NCBI GenBank assembly: GCA_964632545.1
Contig: CAZWBQ010000021.1
Coordinates: 1-14,140, forward strand
Reading direction: 5' to 3'
DNA from: UBA7398 sp964632545
GTDB taxonomy: Bacteria; Actinomycetota; Actinomycetes; Nanopelagicales; Nanopelagicaceae
Length of the DNA stretch: 14,140 nt
Each line of letters begins with the position of its first letter. The first letter of the stretch is position 1. Positions 1-8,084 of this stretch are shown one piece after another. The position numbers were made by a program, and so were the translations under genes. Under the pieces are notes generated by a model. That model was not told the origin of the DNA, did no database searches, and was given only the letters and a program-made list of their open reading frames with translations.

Positions 1-85
1 TTCCACGCAGGGCTTCTTCAACGTGTTGACCGCAACCACTCCAAGTTGGTTTACCGCAGCTCTTACAAATCACTTTGCTACACAT
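1..85 (-). CDS. Small Cys-rich (zinc-ribbon-like) conserved protein, partial
   Basis: Reading from an ATG at 85 toward the left edge gives 28 residues, beginning MCSKVICKSCGKPTW and continuing SGCGQHVEEALRG, with no stop before the window ends. It has a CxxC pair (C7, C10), a C2, and a WxGCGxH motif (C18, H21), which together look like a small metal-binding ribbon. From memory, short proteins with this N-terminus are widespread in Actinobacteria, usually only a few dozen residues long and of unknown function. It starts 15 bases after the korB stop on the same strand and is probably the distal gene of the korAB transcript. No strong ribosome binding site is visible. The call rests on the start codon, the Cys/His pattern and the operon position. 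The function is unknown. Confidence 0.72.
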   Translation of the reverse strand, partial: MCSKVICKSCGKPTWSGCGQHVEEALRG

Positions 86-100
86 ATTTAAATCTTACCG

Positions 101-1102
101 TTATTCGACCATCCAAGTGTCGCCACTACTAATAAGTGCAGCCAAATCACCGGGACCGTTCGCCACTATGGTTTCGGCAACTTGAGCGTTTACTTGTGCA
201 GAATAACTAGCGCGAGCAACATCTCGGAATATGCCAACCGGTACATGATCAAGAACTGATGCTGAAAGCCGAGATAGCGCAAATGCATAAGCAGGATCTG
301 GATTATGTGAATCATGAATAATCAAATCAGATTCTGAAATGTTTGAAAGTTCTTTTAGTACTAGGGAACCATTCTCACGAGTTATGCCATGTGTTGTTGA
401 TTTAATGGGTTGGCCATCAATCATTTGCAAGAGCGTTTGACCTTTCAAATCTGAGTCTTTAACGGAATCAAATGCGCCATCGTTAAATATTGGGCAGTTT
501 TGATATATCTCAATCAGAGCAGAACCTTTATGGGCTGAGGCGGCACGCAAAACTTCAGTTAAATGTTTGCGATCACTATCAACGCTGCGCGCAACAAATG
601 ATGCTTCGGCACCGATTGCAAGTGAGATTGGATTAAACGGAGTATCAAGAGATCCATAAGGAGTCGACTTGGTAACTTTACCTTGCTCGCTAGTTGGCGA
701 ATATTGACCTTTTGTTAAACCATAAATTCTGTTGTTAAAAAGAATTATTTTTATCTCAATATTTCTCCGTAGCGCATGAATCAAATGGTTTCCACCAATT
801 GAAAGTGAATCACCATCTCCAGTAATAACAAACACTGATAAATCGGGACGCGTAATTGCTAAACCAGTTGCAATGGCAGGCGCACGTCCATGTACTGAGT
901 GCATTCCGTAGGTGTTTAAGTAGTATGGAAATCTCGATGAACACCCAATGCCAGAGATAAAAACTACATTTTCACGCGGCACACCAAGCTCAGGAAGGAA
1001 AGATTGCATAGTCGACAGGATTGAGTAATCACCGCAACCCGGACACCATCTAACTTCTTGATCAGATGTGAAATCTTTTTTAGTGAGGGTTAAATCAGAC
1101 AT
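101..1102 (-). CDS. korB: 2-oxoacid (2-oxoglutarate):ferredoxin oxidoreductase, beta subunit
   Basis: This is the TPP-binding beta subunit of a 2-oxoacid:ferredoxin oxidoreductase, 333 residues. It would carry out CoA-dependent oxidative decarboxylation of a 2-oxoacid, passing electrons through an Fe-S cluster to ferredoxin in the cytoplasm. Visible motifs are WCPGCGDY (residues 19-26), GIGCSSR (51-57), the TPP/Mg site GDGDSLSIGGNH (95-106) with NNRIYGLTKGQ (123-133), and a late Cys in YQNCPIF (C203). Cysteines 20, 23, 54 and 203 match the four [4Fe-4S] ligands of this family. The ATG lies inside the end of korA (8-base overlap, ATGTCTGA), so translation is probably coupled. The fused-alpha plus beta arrangement resembles mycobacterial KorAB (Rv2455c/Rv2454c), which favours 2-oxoglutarate as substrate. 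Pyruvate or branched-chain 2-oxoacids cannot be excluded from sequence. Confidence 0.92.
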   Translation of the reverse strand: MSDLTLTKKDFTSDQEVRWCPGCGDYSILSTMQSFLPELGVPRENVVFISGIGCSSRFPYYLNTYGMHSVHGRAPAIATGLAITRPDLSVFVITGDGDSLSIGGNHLIHALRRNIEIKIILFNNRIYGLTKGQYSPTSEQGKVTKSTPYGSLDTPFNPISLAIGAEASFVARSVDSDRKHLTEVLRAASAHKGSALIEIYQNCPIFNDGAFDSVKDSDLKGQTLLQMIDGQPIKSTTHGITRENGSLVLKELSNISESDLIIHDSHNPDPAYAFALSRLSASVLDHVPVGIFRDVARASYSAQVNAQVAETIVANGPGDLAALISSGDTWMVE

Positions 1103-2924
1103 TTAGCACCGCCATTGCTGCTTCAACTATTTCAGTTGTTGAAAAAGGTGAACCATGTACTTTGTTGTAGCCAGTTACATCCTTTAGGAAATTAGCTTTT
1201 AATAGCATGGAAAGTTGGCCTAAATTCATCTCTGGAACCAATACTTTTGGATATTTAGCAAGTATTGCGCCGAGATTTTTTGGAAATGGGTTTAAGTATT
1301 TAATGTGTGATTGTGCAACCTTAACGCCATTTGATCGCAATATTTCGACAGCTGCCGCAATCGGTCCGTAAGTTGAGCCCCAACCGAGAATCAAAAGTGA
1401 GGCATCGCCCGTTAAATCATCCACATTTAATTCAGGGACTTCAATTCCGGCAACTTTCGCTGCTCTTGCTCTAACCATCTTGTCGTGGTTAATCGCGTCA
1501 TAAGATATTTCACCAGTCTTATCGGCTTTCTCCAATCCACCAATTCGATTTTCTAAGCCCTTAGTTCCAGGAATTGCCCATGGGCGGGCTAGCGTTTTTG
1601 GATCCCTGAGATACGGTAAGAAATTTTCTTGAGTCTTTGCAAATTCAACTTTCAAATCAGGCAACTCCGAGATTTCAGGAATCTTCCAAGGTTCAGAGCC
1701 GTTTGCGATATATCCATCAGAAAGAATTATTACGGGCACTAAGTATTTAGTTGCGATGCGAACCGCTTCTAGCGCGATATTAAAACAATCACTTGGTGTT
1801 GCCGGAGCAATTACTGCCACTGGAGATTCGCCATTTCTACCAAACATTGCTTGCAAGAGATCTGCTTGTTCAGTTTTCGTTGGTAGTCCAGTAGATGGAC
1901 CACCTCGTTGGACATCAATGATTATCAGCGGCAGTTCGAGCATAACTGCCAGACCTACCATCTCAGTTTTGAGCGCTGCGCCCGGGCCCGAAGTTGAGGT
2001 AACGCCAAGTGCACCGCCGTAAGAAGCGCCAAGTGCGGAGCCCACTGCTGCAATTTCATCTTCAGCTTGGAATGTAATTACACCAAATTTTTTATGTTTA
2101 GAAAGTTCATGCAAAATATCGGAAGCAGGGGTAATTGGATAAGAACCTAAAAATAGTGGTAAACCGCTAAGTTTCGAGCCAGCTACTAAACCTTGCGAGA
2201 GCGCGATATTGCCACTGATATTTCGATACTTGCCCTTTGCCATTTTCGCTGGCGCAATTTCGTATGAAACTGAAAAATCTTCAGTAGTTTCACCATAATT
2301 CCAACCAGTTTTATATGCAAGTAAATTTGCTGCCAAGATATCTGGTTTCTTGCCAAACTTCGCGTTTAAGAATTTTTCAGTAGCTTCGGTAGGGCGGTGA
2401 TACATCCAAGATAGCAAACCAAGTGCAAACATATTCTTTGAACGTTCTGCATCTTTTCGAGTTAGTGAAAGTTGCGCAAGTGCGCCGACCGTCATCGTAG
2501 TAAGTGCCACTGGATGAACTTTAAAACTTTCAAGTGAGCCATCTTCTAATGGGTTAACGGTATATCCCGCTTTAATTAAATTTCGTTCGGTAAATTCATC
2601 TTTATCTACAATAATTGTTGCACCGCGCGGCATCTCTTTAATATTTGCTTTTAGCGCTGCTGGATTCATTGCGACCAATACATCTGGTGCATCCCCCGGT
2701 GTTTGTATGTGATGATCAGCAAAATGTAATTGGAATGACGAGATTCCGTGAACGGTTCCTTGAGGTGCACGAATTTCGGCAGGGAAGTTAGGTAAAGTTG
2801 AAATATCATTACCTAAACTTGCAGTATCCATTGTGAATCTATCACCCGTTAATTGCATGCCATCGCCACTATCTCCGGCAAACCTGATCACGACGTGATC
2901 AAGTGCTACAACTGGTTTAGCCAC
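1095..2924 (-). CDS. korA: 2-oxoacid (2-oxoglutarate):ferredoxin oxidoreductase, fused gamma-alpha subunit
   Basis: This 609-residue partner of KorB has two parts. An N-terminal gamma-type domain (about 1-205) includes RFAGDSGDGMQLTGDRF near residue 14 and the segment DVLVAMNPAAL. It is followed by the alpha (pyrimidine-binding) domain from about 235. That domain carries SYPITPASDI (261-270), TSTSGPG (309-315) and QRGGPSTGLPTKTEQADL (339-356), the last being a clear signature of KorA-type subunits. A transketolase C-terminal-like domain follows. The start is GTG at 2924, supported by AGGA about ten bases upstream on the minus strand and by the conserved gamma-domain start. No ferredoxin-like delta subunit is encoded nearby, so a separate ferredoxin must accept electrons. 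Transcription starts in the region shared with the kynureninase operon. In aerobic actinobacteria this enzyme can replace or supplement 2-oxoglutarate dehydrogenase in the TCA cycle. Whether that happens here cannot be told from this window. Confidence 0.92.
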   Translation of the reverse strand: MAKPVVALDHVVIRFAGDSGDGMQLTGDRFTMDTASLGNDISTLPNFPAEIRAPQGTVHGISSFQLHFADHHIQTPGDAPDVLVAMNPAALKANIKEMPRGATIIVDKDEFTERNLIKAGYTVNPLEDGSLESFKVHPVALTTMTVGALAQLSLTRKDAERSKNMFALGLLSWMYHRPTEATEKFLNAKFGKKPDILAANLLAYKTGWNYGETTEDFSVSYEIAPAKMAKGKYRNISGNIALSQGLVAGSKLSGLPLFLGSYPITPASDILHELSKHKKFGVITFQAEDEIAAVGSALGASYGGALGVTSTSGPGAALKTEMVGLAVMLELPLIIIDVQRGGPSTGLPTKTEQADLLQAMFGRNGESPVAVIAPATPSDCFNIALEAVRIATKYLVPVIILSDGYIANGSEPWKIPEISELPDLKVEFAKTQENFLPYLRDPKTLARPWAIPGTKGLENRIGGLEKADKTGEISYDAINHDKMVRARAAKVAGIEVPELNVDDLTGDASLLILGWGSTYGPIAAAVEILRSNGVKVAQSHIKYLNPFPKNLGAILAKYPKVLVPEMNLGQLSMLLKANFLKDVTGYNKVHGSPFSTTEIVEAAMAVLNV

Positions 2925-2962
2925 GGTGCTATTTTCCTACTTTCTTGAGTTATTACTAGAGA

Positions 2963-3000
2963 GCAATTTGCTAGCCCAATCCTTACATCTAGCCAATTGC
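2963..3000. promoter_or_regulatory. Imperfect dyad in the korA/kynU divergent region, candidate operator
   Basis: Arms GCAATTTGCTAG (2963-2974) and CTAGCCAATTGC (2989-3000) are complementary at 11 of 12 positions, with a 14-base spacer. The dyad sits near the middle of the 149-base gap between two divergent genes. A motif AGCCCAAT occurs within this block at 2973-2980 and again just after it at 3001-3008, and AGCCAAT lies at 2991-2997. There is no T-tract, so an intrinsic terminator is unlikely. A regulator binding here could influence both korAB and the kynurenine operon. No regulator gene is present in the window to pair with it. Confidence 0.45.
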
Positions 3001-3058
3001 AGCCCAATGAAGCGGAATTGAGCCACCACTCAGAGAGAAGTGAGATGACTTACCTATC

Positions 3059-3064
3059 TATGTT
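3059..3064 (+). promoter_or_regulatory. Possible -10 element for the kynurenine operon
   Basis: TATGTT fits the actinobacterial TANNNT -10 pattern and ends 9 bases before the GTG at 3074. That would put the transcription start within a few bases of the start codon (leaderless or nearly so). No convincing -35 is seen. The absence of any Shine-Dalgarno sequence before the GTG agrees with this reading, but a short TANNNT match is weak evidence alone. Confidence 0.3.
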
Positions 3065-3073
3065 CAAAATCAA

Positions 3074-4372
3074 GTGGCAACGAAGTACGATTCCGAAATG
3101 TCTAAAATCGATCGATCCCATGCGGGTCAGTTGGACCTACAGGACCCATTAGTTGGCTACCGGAGCAAGTTTTTAATTACAGATCCGGAAATTTGTTATC
3201 TTGACGGTAATTCACTTGGCCGACTTCCGTTAGAAACGATTGATGCGCTAAGTGCGTTAATTCGCGATGAATGGGGAAGTGAAGTTGTTGATGGCTGGAG
3301 CCATTGGGTAGATGAATCGGAGAAAACCGGGGATTTAATTGGTCGCGCAACTCTAGGAGCAGCCGCAGGTCAAGTATTAGCTTGCGACACCACGTCAGTT
3401 AACTTTTATCAATTAGCCAGAAGTGCAATTAAAGCTAGACCTGGGCGCAAAACGATTGTTACTGATACATCTAACTTTCCAACCGATAGATACATTCTTC
3501 AAGGATTAGCAAAAGAATTTGGCTTGAATTTAGTAATGATTGAAAATTCATCGCAAGAAGTTGATGAACCAGAAAGAATAACTTCTGAAACTTTAGCTCC
3601 GTATCTAAATGAAGATGTTGCGCTCGTTACTTTTCAAGTAATCCAATATCGCTCCGGCGCTCGAAATAACGTAAAAGAACTTACTGAATTAATCCATAAG
3701 TGTGGTGCGCTAACACTTTGGGATGCATCGCATGCCGTGGGATCAATAGCACTTAATTATGATGAAGATAACGTCGATCTATCGGTTGGCTGCACTTATA
3801 AATATGGCAACGGGGGTCCAGGCGCACCAGGTTGGTTATATGTAAATAAAAGAATTCAAAATGAAGTTCGAGTTCCGATACAAGGTTGGTTTGCTCAGGC
3901 AGACCAATTTGGAATGGGACCAGTTTTTGACCGTGCTGAAGGTATTCGCGGTTTTCAAATTGCGACGCCACCTGTAATTGGGTTGCGTGCCGTGCAAACT
4001 TCATTCAATATGATTGAAAGAGCTTCGATTAAAGCCATTGAAGCAAAAGCTGCTCTTGGAACCGAATTAATGCTGGATTTATATGACGCTTGGTTAAAAG
4101 ATCTCGGTTTCTCGCTTGGAACTCCACGCAATGCAAAACATCGCGGCGGCCATATTTCACTGCTTCACGATGACGCTTATCAGATTTCTGTGGCTATGCG
4201 AAAAATTTCGAAAGTTATTCCGGACTTCCGAAATCCAAATGCAATTAGGGTGGCAATCTCGCCACTTGCTACTTCATTTATCGAAATTTGGGATGGCTTT
4301 GCTCGAATTCGTGACTTAGTTGCTAGTGGGGAATATAAAAAACTGGTCATTAACAATGCGAGAGTTTTGTAA
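3074..4372 (+). CDS. kynU: Kynureninase (PLP-dependent)
   Basis: This 432-residue enzyme of the aminotransferase fold type I group hydrolyses L-kynurenine to anthranilate and L-alanine (and 3-hydroxykynurenine to 3-hydroxyanthranilate) in the cytoplasm. Diagnostic segments are YLDGNSLGRLP (42-52), QYRSGA (191-196), WDASHAVGS (216-224, with the PLP-contacting Asp217 and His220), TYKYGNGGPGAPGWLYV (241-257, with the PLP lysine K243), RGFQIATPP (292-300) and RGGHISL (357-363). The length is normal for bacterial kynureninase. The GTG start gives eight residues before an in-frame ATG at 3098. Either is possible because neither has a clear ribosome binding site and the conserved region begins at about residue 20. 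It is the first gene of a six-gene operon, and its TAA directly abuts the ATG of the next gene. The family assignment is firm; the start is less certain. Confidence 0.93.
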   Translation: MATKYDSEMSKIDRSHAGQLDLQDPLVGYRSKFLITDPEICYLDGNSLGRLPLETIDALSALIRDEWGSEVVDGWSHWVDESEKTGDLIGRATLGAAAGQVLACDTTSVNFYQLARSAIKARPGRKTIVTDTSNFPTDRYILQGLAKEFGLNLVMIENSSQEVDEPERITSETLAPYLNEDVALVTFQVIQYRSGARNNVKELTELIHKCGALTLWDASHAVGSIALNYDEDNVDLSVGCTYKYGNGGPGAPGWLYVNKRIQNEVRVPIQGWFAQADQFGMGPVFDRAEGIRGFQIATPPVIGLRAVQTSFNMIERASIKAIEAKAALGTELMLDLYDAWLKDLGFSLGTPRNAKHRGGHISLLHDDAYQISVAMRKISKVIPDFRNPNAIRVAISPLATSFIEIWDGFARIRDLVASGEYKKLVINNARVL

Positions 4373-5959
4373 ATGTTTAAATCTGCTCATGCCGATACCT
4401 TTGCTCGCGACAATTTGCCGCCAAGCGATACATGGCCAGAATTTACAGCGCTGCCGCAATACCCAGAACGACTTAATGCCTCTCTGGTGCTACTAGATCA
4501 AATTGTTGAAAGAGTAGGTCGGGATAAAATTGCCTTAATTGCTGCCGAAGGAAAAATTTCTTACGGAGAATTACTCGATCAAGTTAAATCAATTTCGCTT
4601 TACTTAGAAAATCTTGGAGTAAAACCAGGTAATCGAATTTTACTGCGCGGACCAAACAACGCATCAATTGTTGCGCTCTGGTTTGCAATTTTAAGGGTCG
4701 GCGCCATAGCTGTAACAACTATTCATTTACAGCGCACTGGTGAGTTAGAAAAAATTGCCGATATTGCAAAAGTACAGTTCGCTTTTATTGACTATAGATT
4801 CCTAGATGATTGGAACGCGGTTAAGAATTATCAAGGCATAACTTTAAGTTATGGCAGTAAAGATGGGTCTGACTCACTATTAGATGCAAGTAAATTCACT
4901 GGCCCACATCAACCTTGCGATACTGCTTCAGATGATGTGAGCCTCTTGGCTTTCACATCCGGCTCAACTGGAGTGCCAAAGGCAACCATGCATTTTCACC
5001 GCGATATTTTGACGATTGCGGAAACTTTCGCGAAAGAAGTTTTGCAACCAACAGAAAGAGATATTTTCGCCGGGTCACCACCAATTGCCTTCACTTTTGG
5101 TTTAGGTGCGCTTGTGATATTCCCATTTTGGGCTGGCGCTACTTCGCTGATGCTTGAAACTGCACCCCCACCAATACTTTTGAAGGAGATCGCAATTCAT
5201 GGTGTCACTGTGCTATTTACAGCGCCAACGGCTTACCGAGCAATGCTGCCGTTAATGAAAGAAACTCCGGTACCCACGCTAAGACGTTGCGTATCAGCGG
5301 GTGAGCATTTACCAAAATCAACTTGGGAAGCTTGGCATGCGGCCACTGGCATAAAAATTATTGATGGCATTGGCGCAACCGAAATGTTGCATATTTTTAT
5401 CTCGGCGGCAGATGCTGAAATTATTCCTGGTATGACTGGCAAAGTTGTTACTGGTTTTACGGCAAAAATATTTGATGAAGAATTAAATGAATTGCCAAAT
5501 GGTGAACCTGGATTATTAGCAGTTAAGGGACCAACGGGGTGTCGCTACTTAAATGATATTAGACAGAGTAATTATGTAAAAAATGGTTGGAATTTTACTG
5601 GCGATATTTTTATTCAACACGAAAATGGATATTTTCAATATCAATCAAGATCTGACGACATGATTATTTCAAGCGGATACAACGTTGCTGCGCCTGAAGT
5701 TGAAAATGCGCTACTTGTTCATCCAGCTGTTATGGAATGCGCTGTAGTTGGGTTGCCAGATGAAGAGCGGGGCATGATTGTCACAGCATATGTGGTTTTA
5801 CGGCCAAATTTTACTGGGAGTGATCAATTAAAAAAAGAATTACAAGATCATGTTAAGAACACAATCGTGCCATTCAAATACCCAAGATCACTGCATTTTG
5901 TGGAAACTCTTCCTAAAACAACTACCGGGAAGTTACAACGATTTAGATTGAAAGATTAA
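4373..5959 (+). CDS. 2-aminobenzoate (anthranilate)-CoA ligase-like acyl-CoA synthetase
   Basis: This is an ATP-dependent, AMP-forming CoA ligase of the ANL superfamily, 528 residues. Motifs in order are the phosphate-binding loop FTSGSTGVPKATMH (194-207), GIGATEM (332-338), TGD (409-411), the hinge region SRSDDMIISSGYNV (425-438), and the C-terminal catalytic lysine K520 in TTTGKLQR. The N-terminus (HADTFARDNLPP, WPEF, YPERLNAS) and SAGEHLP..TWEAW are typical of the benzoate/2-aminobenzoate-CoA ligase branch rather than fatty-acyl or acetyl ligases. The neighbouring kynureninase releases anthranilate, which makes that the obvious substrate, with anthraniloyl-CoA as product. The ATG follows the kynureninase stop with no spacer, so translation is probably coupled. 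Benzoate or hydroxybenzoates are alternative substrates that sequence alone cannot rule out. The ligase class is firm; the exact substrate is inferred from context. Confidence 0.85.
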   Translation: MFKSAHADTFARDNLPPSDTWPEFTALPQYPERLNASLVLLDQIVERVGRDKIALIAAEGKISYGELLDQVKSISLYLENLGVKPGNRILLRGPNNASIVALWFAILRVGAIAVTTIHLQRTGELEKIADIAKVQFAFIDYRFLDDWNAVKNYQGITLSYGSKDGSDSLLDASKFTGPHQPCDTASDDVSLLAFTSGSTGVPKATMHFHRDILTIAETFAKEVLQPTERDIFAGSPPIAFTFGLGALVIFPFWAGATSLMLETAPPPILLKEIAIHGVTVLFTAPTAYRAMLPLMKETPVPTLRRCVSAGEHLPKSTWEAWHAATGIKIIDGIGATEMLHIFISAADAEIIPGMTGKVVTGFTAKIFDEELNELPNGEPGLLAVKGPTGCRYLNDIRQSNYVKNGWNFTGDIFIQHENGYFQYQSRSDDMIISSGYNVAAPEVENALLVHPAVMECAVVGLPDEERGMIVTAYVVLRPNFTGSDQLKKELQDHVKNTIVPFKYPRSLHFVETLPKTTTGKLQRFRLKD

Positions 5960-5961
5960 TT

Positions 5962-6684
5962 ATGGAAGAGGACCGCTCAGTATTTGAACTGCCAACTGTG
6001 GATCCAACTGGTTCATTTAAATATGGAGATTTACCAGAGCAGATTGGCGATATATTCCAACCGGAAGTATTGAAATTTAACGAGCTTTTAGTACTTATTC
6101 ATGGTGGTTATTGGCGACCTGAGTACGATCGAGTGCACCTTCGACCTTTTGCCGCAGCCCTAAGCGAATTTGGTTATAAAGTCATATCGCTGGAATACCG
6201 GAGAATTCCAGGTGATCCAGATTCAATGATCAGCGATATTAAGTTGGCGATTTCAAAGTTGCCTTCTGAGAATTTCACTTTAATAGGTCATTCTGCTGGT
6301 GGTCACCTAGCACTTGTTGCTGGAGCAAAAAATCAACTAGTTAAGAATGTTGTTGCCCTTGCCCCAGTTACTTCTTTATTAATGACATATGAAATGGATC
6401 TAGATAAATCAGCTGCGCTTGAATTTTTGGGGGAGCCGGCAAATTTGCGACCGGATTTAGACCCAATGACCTTTGATAAATTTCCAGCAAAGGTGAGCAT
6501 TGTGCATGGTGAACGCGATATTTGGGTACCAGTAGATATGTCCAGAAAATATGTTGCAAAGCTAAAGGCGGAAAACACAAAAATTACTTTTGTTGAACTT
6601 GAAAATATTGGGCACTTTGAGATGATCGACCCGAGAAGTATTGTTTGGAGAGAATTACTATTACTGTTAGAACCACTTGGATAA
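5962..6684 (+). CDS. Alpha/beta hydrolase, probable kynurenine formamidase
   Basis: This 240-residue alpha/beta hydrolase would be cytoplasmic, as no signal peptide is seen. The oxyanion-hole motif HGGYW (47-51) is followed by the nucleophile elbow GHSAGGH (Ser111), an acid in HGERDIWVP (Asp186) and the catalytic His218 in NIGHFEMIDP, giving an intact triad. HGGYW plus GHSAGGH is characteristic of the AFMID-type arylformamidases, which hydrolyse N-formylkynurenine to kynurenine and formate. They are unrelated to the metal-dependent KynB cyclase family. Position supports this: the gene starts 2 bases after the anthranilate-CoA ligase and is in the same operon as kynureninase. It could instead be a general carboxylesterase, for example one acting on an aminobenzoyl ester or thioester. 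Fold and triad are firm; the substrate is inferred. Confidence 0.78.
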   Translation: MEEDRSVFELPTVDPTGSFKYGDLPEQIGDIFQPEVLKFNELLVLIHGGYWRPEYDRVHLRPFAAALSEFGYKVISLEYRRIPGDPDSMISDIKLAISKLPSENFTLIGHSAGGHLALVAGAKNQLVKNVVALAPVTSLLMTYEMDLDKSAALEFLGEPANLRPDLDPMTFDKFPAKVSIVHGERDIWVPVDMSRKYVAKLKAENTKITFVELENIGHFEMIDPRSIVWRELLLLLEPLG

Positions 6685-6685
6685 C

Positions 6686-6690
6686 GGAGA
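6686..6690 (+). promoter_or_regulatory. Ribosome binding site fixing the SDR start
   Basis: GGAGA lies 4 bases before the ATG at 6695. It favours that start over the in-frame TTG at 6677, which would overlap the upstream gene by 8 bases and add six residues before the Rossmann strand. Confidence 0.7.
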
Positions 6691-6694
6691 AATA

Positions 6695-7486
6695 ATGCCT
6701 AGAAATATTTTCATCACTGGTGGAATGGGTGGTATTGGCCAAGCATGCGTTCGTAAATTCATTTCACAAGGTGACCTAGTTACATTCACTTATGCGGAAG
6801 ATAAAGCAAATCTTGAAGCAGCTGAAATATTCGCGGAATCCTTTAGTGGAAAAGCAACTCCAATTGCAATTGATATGAGCAATGCAGATTCGATTCGTAA
6901 AACCCTTTTAGCGTCGCAATCAAAAATGGGTTCAATCGACACCCTGGTAAATGCTGCTGCAGTTGGATCGGCAACTGTGACAACTTATGCAACCGACAAA
7001 GATGAGCAAGATTCAATGATGTTTGCCATAAATGCTTATGGAGCTTTAAAAATTTCCGAGATATTTATTGAATTAACTTCGAATTCTAAAAAAATTAGGA
7101 AGTTGATCAATTTTAGTTCTGTTGGCGGCGGATTTCAGGCATTTCCACATTTCCGATTGTCAGATGGAATGAGTAAAGCCGCTGTTTCATTTTTAACTCG
7201 GCAATTAGCAGCCGAAAATGTTCACACAAACGTAGATGTATTTGCGATTTCACCTGGCGCAACAAATACTGGAATGTTTCAAGCCAGTACTTTAAATGGA
7301 ATGTCGGATAGCGAACGTACTTCCTTCATTGATTCGCTACCAAAAGGTCGTTTAATTGAACCAGACGAGATTGCAGATATTGTGATATTTCTAGCTGCAC
7401 CAAATTCCACTTCTATGCATGGCGCAATACTTGATGCATCAATGGGTTTAGCTGTTAGGCCGGGCTTATTAAGTGAGATTGAATAA
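6695..7486 (+). CDS. Short-chain dehydrogenase/reductase-like protein lacking the catalytic tyrosine
   Basis: From the ATG at 6695 the product has 263 residues, a normal size for a classical SDR. It opens directly with the Rossmann beta strand and TGGMGGIG (8-15, dinucleotide binding). VNAAAVG fits the NNAG-like motif after beta-4, NFSSVGGG supplies the usual active-site Ser region, and ISPGATNTGMF is the PG motif after beta-6. The YxxxK motif is not intact: before SKAAVSFL the sequence reads LSDGMSK, placing Asp where the proton-donating Tyr belongs, while the Lys is kept. The DNA there reads TCA GAT GGA ATG AGT AAA. The protein may therefore bind NAD(P) without ordinary dehydrogenase activity, or use altered chemistry. 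It begins 10 bases after the hydrolase stop and ends 3 bases before the next ATG. The specific reaction is unknown. Confidence 0.8.
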   Translation: MPRNIFITGGMGGIGQACVRKFISQGDLVTFTYAEDKANLEAAEIFAESFSGKATPIAIDMSNADSIRKTLLASQSKMGSIDTLVNAAAVGSATVTTYATDKDEQDSMMFAINAYGALKISEIFIELTSNSKKIRKLINFSSVGGGFQAFPHFRLSDGMSKAAVSFLTRQLAAENVHTNVDVFAISPGATNTGMFQASTLNGMSDSERTSFIDSLPKGRLIEPDEIADIVIFLAAPNSTSMHGAILDASMGLAVRPGLLSEIE

Positions 7487-7489
7487 GTC

Positions 7490-8080
7490 ATGACTTCGCT
7501 AACAGTTTTTATCGGAGACAGCGTCACTGATTGCGGACGTGAAATAGAACCACCTTATGGCGATGGTTATGTAAAAAATATTGCTATTAGCGGAAAGCTT
7601 TCTGGAAAAATTATAAATGTTGGTATTAGCGGCCATCGATTAATAGATTTAGATCATCGTTGGCAAGATGACGTCCTTGCTCATGATCCCACAATGATTT
7701 CTATTGCAATCGGAATAAACGATACTTGGCGCAGATATGACGATAACGATTTAACCCTGGTGACCGATTTTGAATATAGGTATCGAAGATTATTAACTTC
7801 AACCAGAGAACTTCTAAATCCCCAATTTGTCTTATGCGAGCCGTTTTTGTTGCATGTTGAAGAAGTTATGCAAAATTGGCGCGAAGATTTAGATCCTAAA
7901 ATTGAAGTGGTACATAAATTAGCTAAAGAATTCGACGCCAGACTTGTGCCATTTGATGCTCATTTCAACAAGCTCAGTAAATCTATCCCTATGACCGCGC
8001 TAGCCGAAGATGGGATTCATCCAACCGTGCTTGGACATCAAGAGATGGCGAACTTGTGGCTTGAATCTGTTGGATTGTAG
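7490..8080 (+). CDS. SGNH/GDSL-type hydrolase (esterase-like)
   Basis: This 196-residue single-domain SGNH hydrolase has all four consensus blocks. Block I is FIGDSVTDCGR (nucleophile Ser11), block II is NVGISGHR (Gly45), block III is GIND (Asn77), and block V is DGIHPT (Asp174, His177). GDSxTDCGR places it among lipase-like SGNH proteins that also include carbohydrate and acyl esterases. No signal peptide or membrane segment is present, so it should act in the cytoplasm. It lies between the degenerate SDR and the MFS transporter, with gaps of 3 and 4 bases. A role removing an acyl group from an operon intermediate is plausible but unproven. The true substrate is unknown. Confidence 0.82.
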   Translation: MTSLTVFIGDSVTDCGREIEPPYGDGYVKNIAISGKLSGKIINVGISGHRLIDLDHRWQDDVLAHDPTMISIAIGINDTWRRYDDNDLTLVTDFEYRYRRLLTSTRELLNPQFVLCEPFLLHVEEVMQNWREDLDPKIEVVHKLAKEFDARLVPFDAHFNKLSKSIPMTALAEDGIHPTVLGHQEMANLWLESVGL

Positions 8081-8084
8081 CTAG

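Noticed and set aside
1756..2022. 88-codon plus-strand open frame inside korA
   Set aside because: It is antisense to a strongly conserved part of korA (TPP-domain signature) and has no family features.
3753..4319. Overlapping open frames within kynureninase on both strands
   Set aside because: The kynureninase frame contains the PLP lysine and all family motifs; the others have none.
6333..6580. Two minus-strand open frames opposite the formamidase-like hydrolase
   Set aside because: They are antisense shadows of a gene with an intact catalytic triad, with low-complexity products and no ribosome binding sites.
6677..6694. Upstream TTG start for the SDR-like gene
   Set aside because: The ATG at 6695 has a good GGAGA site and begins exactly where the SDR fold begins; the TTG has no supporting site.
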